Positions 1 through 7,990 of a stretch of 15,717 nt of DNA are shown here, piece after piece (within the stretch, counting starts at the first letter, position 1; each line of letters opens with the position of its first letter). The stretch spans positions 1-15,717 of the forward strand of contig JANPJJ010000132.1 in assembly GCA_031425455.1 (NCBI GenBank), in the 5' to 3' direction. Origin of the DNA: Sandaracinobacteroides sp031425455. Its GTDB lineage: Bacteria; Pseudomonadota; Alphaproteobacteria; Sphingomonadales; Sphingomonadaceae. The notes under the pieces are model-generated. The model saw nothing but the letters and a program-made list of their open reading frames with translations. It was not told the DNA's origin and ran no database searches. The translations under genes were made by a program, and so were the position numbers.

Positions 1-1891
<1,891 letters not shown>

Positions 1892-1947
1892 GGGAAGCCT
1901 TCACGAAAGCAGGACCGGCGGCGGGATCCCGTCGCCTTGACGCAGCG

Positions 1948-1976
1948 GACATAGGAAAGGGGGCGCCCCGCGTCAA
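1948..1976 (-). promoter_or_regulatory. Probable housekeeping sigma promoter of secA
   Basis: On the minus strand a -35 box TTGACG (1976-1971) is followed after exactly 17 bases by TATGTC (1953-1948) as the -10 box. This is close to the alphaproteobacterial sigma-70 pattern and leaves a leader of roughly 50 bases before the secA ATG. A second TTGACG lies on the plus strand at 1937-1942, making an inverted pair TTGACGC/GCGTCAA (1937-1943 and 1970-1976). I see no good -10 for the plus-strand copy. Confidence 0.55.
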
Positions 1977-2015
1977 TGAAACTGCCCCCTCGCGCACTGC
2001 GCCGGCTGCGGTTAG

Positions 2016-3263
2016 ATGCAAACGATCATGACGATCTCCCCCCTGGCCCGCCCCTTCCCTGCCCTGCCCGAGATCGCGGGTTGCCGGATCGGCGTGGCGA
2101 CGGCGGGATACAAGGCATGGACGCGCGCCGATGTGACGCTGCTGGCGTTCGACGAGGGGACGACGGTGGCGGGGGTGACGACGCGCTCCAGATGCCCTTC
2201 GCCCGAAGTGGAGCTGTGCCGGCGCCATCTGGCCGGGGGAGGCGCGCGCGGGTTGGTGGTGAATGCCGGCAACAGCAACGCCTTCACCGGACTGGCCGGG
2301 GCGGAGGCCTGCGCGCAACAAGTGGCCGAAGCGGCGCGGCTGCTGGGCTGCCCGACCGAAAAGATATTCGCCTGTTCCACCGGGGTGATCGGCGTGCCGC
2401 TGCCGGCCGACAAGGCGACGGCGGGGGTGGAAGCCGCCTTCGCGGCGCTGGGGAGCGCGAGCTGGCTGGACGCGACCCATGCGATCGGCACCACCGACAC
2501 TTTCCCCAAGGCGGCGGTTCGCGAGGCGATGGTGGCGGGCACCCGGGTGCGGCTGGTGGGGTTCATCAAGGGCTCGGGCATGGTGGCGCCCGACATGGCA
2601 GCTTCCAGCGCGACGATGCTGGGCTATGTCGTGACCGACGCCGCAATCGCAGCGCCGCTGCTGCAGGCGATGCTGGCCGACGCCAATGCAGCGACATTTT
2701 CCTGCATCACGGTCGATGGCGACACCTCCACGTCGGACACGGTGCTGGCCTTTGCGACCGGGGCGGCGGGGAACGCGACACTGGCAGATGCAGCCGATCC
2801 GGGCGCCGACGCCTTCGCGGCTGCCCTCAACGACCTGTGCCGCGAACTGGCGCAGCTGGTGGTGCGCGACGGCGAAGGCGCAACGAAGTTCATCGAAGTG
2901 CGGGTGTCGGGGGCGGAGAGCGACGCGAGCGCGCATCGGATCGCGATGAGCATCGCCAACTCGCCACTGGTGAAGACCGCCATCGCAGGCGGTGACGCCA
3001 ATTGGGGGCGGGTGGTGATGGCGGTAGGCAAGGCCGGCGAGCCCGCCGACCGCGACCGGCTGTCGATCCGGTTCGGCGGCAGGGAGGTGGCGACGCGAGG
3101 CATGGTGGTGCCCGGCTATGACGAGGCGCCCGTGGCGGCGCACCTGGCCGGAAGCGAGATCGACATCGCAGTCGAGCTCGGGCTCGGCGACGGGCGGGCG
3201 ACCGTTTGGACCTGCGACCTGACGCATGGCTATATCTCGATAAACGCCGACTACCGGAGCTGA
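2016..3263 (+). CDS. argJ: Bifunctional glutamate N-acetyltransferase / amino-acid N-acetyltransferase ArgJ
   Basis: ArgJ transfers the acetyl group from N-acetylornithine to glutamate in the cyclic arginine pathway; many members also use acetyl-CoA. It is made as a precursor that cuts itself before a conserved Thr, giving alpha and beta chains. Family marks seen: AFDEGTTVAGVTTRS, VVNAGNSNAFTG, STGVIGVPLP, GFIKGSGMVAPDMA, ATMLGYV, TVDGDTSTSDTVL, GEGATKFIEV and the ending YISINADYRS. The cleavage Thr is residue 200, but four extra residues (ASSA) stand between the usual APDMA and TML; see findings. Length (415) is near the family norm of about 400. The start is uncertain: ATG at 2016 gives MQTIMTISPLA, while ATG at 2028 gives MTISPLA, closer to how I recall related proteins starting. 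Neither has a clear Shine-Dalgarno site. The next gene follows after 4 bases. Confidence 0.95.
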   Translation: MQTIMTISPLARPFPALPEIAGCRIGVATAGYKAWTRADVTLLAFDEGTTVAGVTTRSRCPSPEVELCRRHLAGGGARGLVVNAGNSNAFTGLAGAEACAQQVAEAARLLGCPTEKIFACSTGVIGVPLPADKATAGVEAAFAALGSASWLDATHAIGTTDTFPKAAVREAMVAGTRVRLVGFIKGSGMVAPDMAASSATMLGYVVTDAAIAAPLLQAMLADANAATFSCITVDGDTSTSDTVLAFATGAAGNATLADAADPGADAFAAALNDLCRELAQLVVRDGEGATKFIEVRVSGAESDASAHRIAMSIANSPLVKTAIAGGDANWGRVVMAVGKAGEPADRDRLSIRFGGREVATRGMVVPGYDEAPVAAHLAGSEIDIAVELGLGDGRATVWTCDLTHGYISINADYRS

Positions 3264-3267
3264 ACCC

Positions 3268-4173
3268 ATGATCATCCTGCACCATTATCCGACTTCGCCC
3301 TGGGCCGAGGTCCTCCGGCTGGCGCTGGGGTTGAAGGGCGTGGAATGGGGGTCGGTGGTTCAGCCGGTCGTGCTGCCCAAGCCCGACCTTGCCGTGCTGA
3401 CGGGCGGCTATGCGCGAATTCCGGTGCTGCAGATCGGCGCCGACATCTTCTGCGACACGGCAGCCGGGCTGGATGCGCTGGAGACGCTGCACCCCGATCC
3501 GTCGCTGTTCCCCGCGCCGCTGGGGCAGGGCCACCGGCTGCTCGCGCAACAGGCACAGGGGCCGACCTTCTTCTGGGCGGTGGGCGCCGCGATGGGCGGG
3601 CTTCCGGCTGACGGAATGGAGGCCTTCTGGGCCGACCGGGAAAAGCGCTTCGGCATGAAGCCGGAGGCGTTCCGCGCTGCCGCGCCCCACCTGGCGACCC
3701 AGTTCGAGGCGCATCTGGCGCTGCTGGAGGCGACCCTTTCGGACGGGCGGGCCTTTCTGGGCGGGCCTGCCGCCGGGCAGGGGGACTTCGCCCACTACCA
3801 GCTGCTGTGGTTCCAGGGCGTGCGGACCGGCGGCGACCTTTCGCAGCTGACGGACAGCCGGCCGCGGCTGGGCGCCTGGGCGGCGCGGGTGGCCGGCATC
3901 GGCCACGGCCGGCCGCTGGAGATGAGCCCCGGGGACGCAATCGAGGCGGCGCAAAATGCCGAGCCGACCATCCGGGGCGTGGTCGCCGAGGGCCAGGGGT
4001 TCGCGGCGGGCCAGCCGGTGCTGGTGTCGCAGGAAGGCACGCAAGACGATCCGGTGTCGGGCCGGCTGGCGGTGCTGACCGACCGGCGCATCAGCCTGCT
4101 TCGCGACCACCCCGCCGTCGGCACGGTGGCGGTGCATTTCCCGCGGCTGGGGCAGATCGTGCGGCCGGGTTGA
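3268..4173 (+). CDS. Glutathione S-transferase family protein with extra C-terminal beta-rich domain
   Basis: The first 80 or so residues form a thioredoxin-fold GST N-domain: LHHYPTSPWAEVLRLALGLK, then GGYARIPVLQIGADIFCDTA, with the cis-Pro of RIPVLQ that binds the glutathione backbone in this fold. Residues about 90-210 form a helical GST C-domain (AFLGGPAAGQGDFAHYQ and the following helix). Residues about 215-301 are an additional region rich in Val/Gly/Asp, with DPVSGRLAVLTDRRISL and VAVHFPRLG. At 301 residues it is longer than a standard GST (200-230). The Ser at residue 10 (SPW) is the natural candidate for a thiol-activating residue, but the substrate cannot be told. GGAG at 3256-3259, 8 bases upstream of ATG 3268, fixes the start. 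It is almost certainly co-transcribed with argJ, with no obvious functional link. Confidence 0.85.
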   Translation: MIILHHYPTSPWAEVLRLALGLKGVEWGSVVQPVVLPKPDLAVLTGGYARIPVLQIGADIFCDTAAGLDALETLHPDPSLFPAPLGQGHRLLAQQAQGPTFFWAVGAAMGGLPADGMEAFWADREKRFGMKPEAFRAAAPHLATQFEAHLALLEATLSDGRAFLGGPAAGQGDFAHYQLLWFQGVRTGGDLSQLTDSRPRLGAWAARVAGIGHGRPLEMSPGDAIEAAQNAEPTIRGVVAEGQGFAAGQPVLVSQEGTQDDPVSGRLAVLTDRRISLLRDHPAVGTVAVHFPRLGQIVRPG

Positions 4174-4181
4174 GGAACCGA

Positions 4182-4210
4182 GGTTAGAGGCTAGCTTCTA
4201 CCCATTTTTT
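4182..4210 (+). terminator. Candidate intrinsic terminator of the argJ-GST transcript
   Basis: Just after the GST stop (4171-4173) the plus strand reads TAGAGG CTAG CTTCTA (4185-4200): a 6-bp stem with one G-U pair and a 4-base loop. It can be extended by two G-C pairs (4182-4183 with 4201-4202) across a bulged T. A run of six T follows at 4205-4210. On the minus strand the same hairpin has no T run after it, so it would work only for the plus-strand transcript. It lies inside the last codons of the convergent trxA gene. The stem is modest, hence moderate confidence. Confidence 0.5.
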
Positions 4211-4504
4211 CAGGCTGGACTTGGGTTCGGCGCCGAGCTTGGTCGAGACCAGCTCGCCGCCCTTGAAGATCAGCATCGTCGGGATCGACCGCACGTTGAA
4301 CTTCGACGCCCATTCGGGATCGTCGTCGATATTGACCTTGGCGATGGTCACCTGGCCGGCGAGTTCGTCGGCGATTTCCTCCAGCGCGGGGCCGATCATC
4401 CGGCACGGGCCGCACCATTCGGCCCAGAAATCCACCAGGACCGGGGTATCGCTTTTCAGCACATCGGCCTCGAACGAGGCATCGGTAACAGTGACGGTCG
4501 CCAT
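4184..4504 (-). CDS. trxA: Thioredoxin TrxA
   Basis: This is a 106-residue cytoplasmic thiol-disulfide reductase, reduced by thioredoxin reductase and used by ribonucleotide reductase, methionine sulfoxide reductases and others. The active site WCGPC is at residues 30-34 (redox Cys31 and Cys34), the buried Asp is D25, and the cis-Pro is P75 in SIPT. The length is normal. The ATG at 4504 is chosen because a strong GGAAGGAG lies 6 bases upstream; an in-frame ATG at 4528 would add eight residues and remove that logic. The gene is last in the minus-strand string, 39 bases after addA, and converges on the GST gene with only 10 bases between the two stops. Confidence 0.97.
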   Translation of the reverse strand: MATVTVTDASFEADVLKSDTPVLVDFWAEWCGPCRMIGPALEEIADELAGQVTIAKVNIDDDPEWASKFNVRSIPTMLIFKGGELVSTKLGAEPKSSLKKWVEASL

Positions 4505-4510
4505 GGCTTG

Positions 4511-4518
4511 CTCCTTCC
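4511..4518 (-). promoter_or_regulatory. Strong ribosome binding site of trxA
   Basis: The minus strand reads GGAAGGAG (4518-4511), ending 6 bases before the ATG at 4504. It decides between the two in-frame ATG codons and would allow higher translation of trxA than of the genes ahead of it, which have weak sites. Confidence 0.8.
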
Positions 4519-4543
4519 TGTCCCACATAACCCGTGGCCGGCA

Positions 4544-7500
4544 TCAATCAAGCAGCGCCCGCGCCTGGAGATCCTTTGCGTCGAGCAAGATCAGCTTGGG
4601 GACCGCCGTGAACAGCAGGGCGGCGTCGATCCGGCGGCCGGGGAAGGCGCGAGCGAGTACGGCCGCATAGGCCGCCATCTGCCGCTTGTGCGGCGTGACG
4701 ACCGACGCCGCGTCGGCCGGCACTTTCAGGCCAGTCTTGAAATCGACCACCAGCACCCGGTCGGGCTCGACCAGCAGGCGGTCGACGGTGCCGGCGATGG
4801 TGCGGCCGTCGACAAGGCCCGCAAGCGGGGCCTCGGCGAGCGAATTCGGGCCAAACAGCGCCGCATGTTCGGGGGCTTCGAGCACAGCGAGCACTTCGTC
4901 GAGCAGGGCCTCGGCGCGCTCGGCCTGTTGCGCCCGCAACCAGGCAAGCCCCGCCGGGCGGCGATCTGCGGAGGCGATTTCGGGCAGCCGTTCGAACAGG
5001 CGGTGGATCAGCGTGCCGCGTCGGGCGGCTGCGCGCATCGCGTCGGCAACCGGCCCCTCGGGCGGCTCGTCCGGGAGCGCGGAGGGCGTGAGCGGGCGCG
5101 GCGGGTTGCCGGGCGGGGGCGCGAGGCCGGTGACGACCTGGTGGACCGGGAAGCTAGCCGGGTCGGGGCTCAGCTCGGCAGGTCGCTCCACGGGAGGCGT
5201 CCAGGCGCCGCGCCGCAGCCGCAGCACCGGGCCGTCGGCGCTGTCCAGGGTCTCGGCGCCGGCCAGGCGGCCCAACGCGCTGCGCACGCGGCTGTGCCAA
5301 CTCCTATCCTTGTCGGTTCCGATCTTCGCCATTGCCGTGCCGCCCAGCGCCCCGCCGATGAACAGATGATCGGCAGCGCGGGTAAGTCCGACATACAGCA
5401 GGCGCAGATCCTCCTCGGCTTCGCGGGCGTCGCGGGCCTCGATCTCGCGCTGCACCGCACGCGCCTTTTTCCGAGCCGCGGGGTGGAACAGCGGCACCCG
5501 GGCGATCCCGTCCAGCGTGACGGTCACGCAGCCGTCCTGGTTGCGACGGCGGCTGTGGCCGGTGTCGGCCAGCACCACGACCGGCGCCTCCAGCCCCTTG
5601 GCGCCGTGCACCGTCATCAGCCGCACCCGGCCCTGCGCGGCTTCGGCGTCGCGCTTTACGTCCGAGCCCTCGGCCTCGATCCAGGCGAGGAAGCCGGCCA
5701 GCGCCGGCGGGTGGCGCGCTTCATAGGCGAGCGCCTGGGCGAGCAATTCGTCCACGGGATCGTTCGCCGTGCTGCCGAGTCGTGCCAGCAGGCGGCGGCG
5801 GCCCTGCAGCGGGCCGGACAGGATGAGATCGAGAAAGGCATAGGGCCCCACCCGGTCGGCGAGGCCGAGCACGGCGCCCAGCCACTGCCTGGCCTCGCGC
5901 GCCGGTTCGGCGGTGGAAGTCCCGAGCGCGGCCCAGAGACCCGGCCGGCCGCCGTTCAGCGTTCGAATCTCCTCATGGTCCCACCCCAGCAGCGGCGAGA
6001 CCAACAGGCAGGCGAGCGTGAGGTCGTCTTCCGGCTGGACCGCGAACCGCACCAGCGCGAGCAGGTCAAGCACGGCGAGGGGCTCGGTGAGGAGCAGCCG
6101 ATCCACCCCGGCGACGGCCACGCCGGCTTCGTGCAGACGGCCGACCAGCGCGCCCATCAGGCGGGTGCGCTTCCTGAGCAGGATCAGGATGTCGCCCGGC
6201 TCGGCGTAGCGGCCGTGCGCCGGGAGCCAGAGCCGATCGGGGCCGTGCAGCCAGCCGCGCACCTGGCCCGCGAGCCAGCCTGCCATCAGCCGGTCGGCGG
6301 CCTCGGAACCCTCCTCTTCCTGGCCGCTCTCCTCGTCCGTCGCATCATCGTCTGCGGGGGCCGGCGTGATGAGCGGCCACAGCACGACTTCGCCCGGCGC
6401 CAAAGCGCGATGCGGTTCGTGGGTGGGCACGTCGTCCGTCATGCCCAGCGCCGCCGCGCCGACATCGACCAGGAAGGCATTGACGAGATCGAGCACGGCC
6501 GGGCCCGACCTGAAGCTGCGGTCGAGCCCGACCCGCGCCAGCGGATTGCCCCCGGCGACGGTGTGGGGCTCGATCCGGCTCGCCTGCTGCTCGAAGACGC
6601 GGGGGTCCGTGCCCTGGAAGCCGTAGATCGCCTGCTTGTGGTCGCCGACCACGAACAGGCTGCGGCGGCGGGCGGAATCGCTGTCGGGCGCGGGGAAGAA
6701 ATCCTCCACGATGCGGCCGATGATCGCCCATTGCCGATCGTTGGTATCCTGCGCTTCGTCCACCAGCACATGATCGAAGCGGCTGTCGAGCTTCCAGGCG
6801 ACATAGCCGGGCACGCCGGCCGGGCCGAGCAGGTCCGCGGTGCGGGCGATCATGTCGTCGTAATCGATGGCGACCGCGGCGCGCTTCAGGCCGGCATAGC
6901 GCTGGACCACGCGCTGCCCGGCGCGGAGCATCCGGGCCGCGAAGACGGCGGATTCGATGCGCCGGTCGAAATCGAGCAGCCGGTCGATATCGGCATGGAT
7001 GTCGGCGGCACGTCGGATGAGGCCGGGCGACGTCTTCTCCGGGTGCTTGAAGCTGCGGAAATCGCCGTCGGCTTTGCAGACAAGCGCGACGATCCTGTGA
7101 AAGTCGGCTGCCCGCCCGGCGGCATCGAGCACCAGCCAGCGCTCGGCGTCGTCGGCCGCCTTGATGCCCGTTGCGGTGTTCCACGCCCGCATGCCGTCGG
7201 CAAAGTCGCGGAGCCGCCCGTCGTCGTGGTTGCCGGGCGCCAGCGCCTCGGCCAGCCGCTCGCCCGGCTGTTCGTCTGCGCCCACACCCAGCCAGCGGCG
7301 GACGGCGATTTCGGCGCCATGGCCGCCGGCAAGGGCCTGCATGCCGTCGGCGTGGGCGATCATCCGGTCCAGCGCCCCGGCGATTCCGCTTTCGCCCTTC
7401 AGGACGGCGAGCTCGGCGAGATCGTCCAGGAAGCGGCTGTCCCCGGTCGAGACCGCGTCGGCGATGACCTCGTGCAGCGCGCGGCGGCGCAGCTGCCTGG

Positions 7501-7990
7501 TGTCGCGCTCGTCCAGCGCGCGGAAGCCGGGCGGCAGGCCGGCCTCGATGGGAAAGGCCGCGAGCAGCCCCTGCGCGAAGCTGTGCAGCGTCTGCACGCG
7601 CAAGCCCCCCGGCACGTCGAGCGCGAGCGCGAACAGCGCCCGGGCCCGGCTGCGGTGCGCAGGATCGGGCGCGACCCCGAGGGCTGCCAGCTCGGCGTCG
7701 AGCGCGGGGTCGTCCATCGTCTGCCACGTGCCGAGCCGCCGGGTCAGCCGGTTCTGCATCTCGTTCGCGGCGGCTTTGGTGAAGGTGAGCGCCAAAATGT
7801 TGTCCGGCGCGCTGCCGGCAAGCAGCAGCCGCAGCATCCGATCGGTGAGCACATGGGTTTTGCCGGTGCCGGCCGAGGCCGAGACCCAGACGTGGCGCGC
7901 CGGATCGGCCGCGAGCAGCTGGCCCGGCGTGCGGATGAAGGGACGGCTTTCGGCAGGGTCGCTCGCAGGGTCGCTCGCAGGGTCGCTCAT
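4544..7990 (-). CDS. addA: Double-strand break repair helicase-nuclease subunit AddA (alphaproteobacterial type)
   Basis: AddA is the UvrD-type 3'-5' helicase and nuclease subunit of AddAB, which resects broken DNA ends and loads RecA. In order along 1148 residues: Walker A ASAGTGKT (38-45); DYDDMIARTADLL; Walker B DEAQD (411-415); motif III QAIYGFQGTDP; motif IV LDRSFRS; an acidic stretch around residues 547-563; motif V VRLMTVHGAKGLEAPVV; motif VI LYVGLTRAADHLFIG (from about 865); and the nuclease domain with GTLIHRLFERLP, then VVDFKTG (D1083, K1085) and KRQMAAYA. The start ATG at 7990 overlaps the addB stop as ATGA. An ATG 12 bases earlier (8002) is possible but less typical. The first residues are a perfect SDPA x3 repeat (see repeat entry). 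The gene lies between addB and trxA in one string. Confidence 0.95.
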   Translation of the reverse strand: MSDPASDPASDPAESRPFIRTPGQLLAADPARHVWVSASAGTGKTHVLTDRMLRLLLAGSAPDNILALTFTKAAANEMQNRLTRRLGTWQTMDDPALDAELAALGVAPDPAHRSRARALFALALDVPGGLRVQTLHSFAQGLLAAFPIEAGLPPGFRALDERDTRQLRRRALHEVIADAVSTGDSRFLDDLAELAVLKGESGIAGALDRMIAHADGMQALAGGHGAEIAVRRWLGVGADEQPGERLAEALAPGNHDDGRLRDFADGMRAWNTATGIKAADDAERWLVLDAAGRAADFHRIVALVCKADGDFRSFKHPEKTSPGLIRRAADIHADIDRLLDFDRRIESAVFAARMLRAGQRVVQRYAGLKRAAVAIDYDDMIARTADLLGPAGVPGYVAWKLDSRFDHVLVDEAQDTNDRQWAIIGRIVEDFFPAPDSDSARRRSLFVVGDHKQAIYGFQGTDPRVFEQQASRIEPHTVAGGNPLARVGLDRSFRSGPAVLDLVNAFLVDVGAAALGMTDDVPTHEPHRALAPGEVVLWPLITPAPADDDATDEESGQEEEGSEAADRLMAGWLAGQVRGWLHGPDRLWLPAHGRYAEPGDILILLRKRTRLMGALVGRLHEAGVAVAGVDRLLLTEPLAVLDLLALVRFAVQPEDDLTLACLLVSPLLGWDHEEIRTLNGGRPGLWAALGTSTAEPAREARQWLGAVLGLADRVGPYAFLDLILSGPLQGRRRLLARLGSTANDPVDELLAQALAYEARHPPALAGFLAWIEAEGSDVKRDAEAAQGRVRLMTVHGAKGLEAPVVVLADTGHSRRRNQDGCVTVTLDGIARVPLFHPAARKKARAVQREIEARDAREAEEDLRLLYVGLTRAADHLFIGGALGGTAMAKIGTDKDRSWHSRVRSALGRLAGAETLDSADGPVLRLRRGAWTPPVERPAELSPDPASFPVHQVVTGLAPPPGNPPRPLTPSALPDEPPEGPVADAMRAAARRGTLIHRLFERLPEIASADRRPAGLAWLRAQQAERAEALLDEVLAVLEAPEHAALFGPNSLAEAPLAGLVDGRTIAGTVDRLLVEPDRVLVVDFKTGLKVPADAASVVTPHKRQMAAYAAVLARAFPGRRIDAALLFTAVPKLILLDAKDLQARALLD
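7954..7989 (-). repeat. 12-bp tandem repeat, three copies, at the addB/addA junction
   Basis: On the plus strand the unit CAGGGTCGCTCG occurs at 7954-7965 and 7966-7977 and as CAGGGTCGCTCA at 7978-7989. In the addA frame it encodes SDPA three times, directly after the initiator Met. The single base change in the copy at 7978-7989 creates the TGA that ends addB. The unit length is a multiple of three, so gain or loss of a copy would stay in frame. Confidence 0.9.

Noticed and set aside
7954..7989. Tandem repeats as a CRISPR array
   Set aside because: The units are 12 and 15 bp, directly adjacent with no spacers, and lie within coding sequence.
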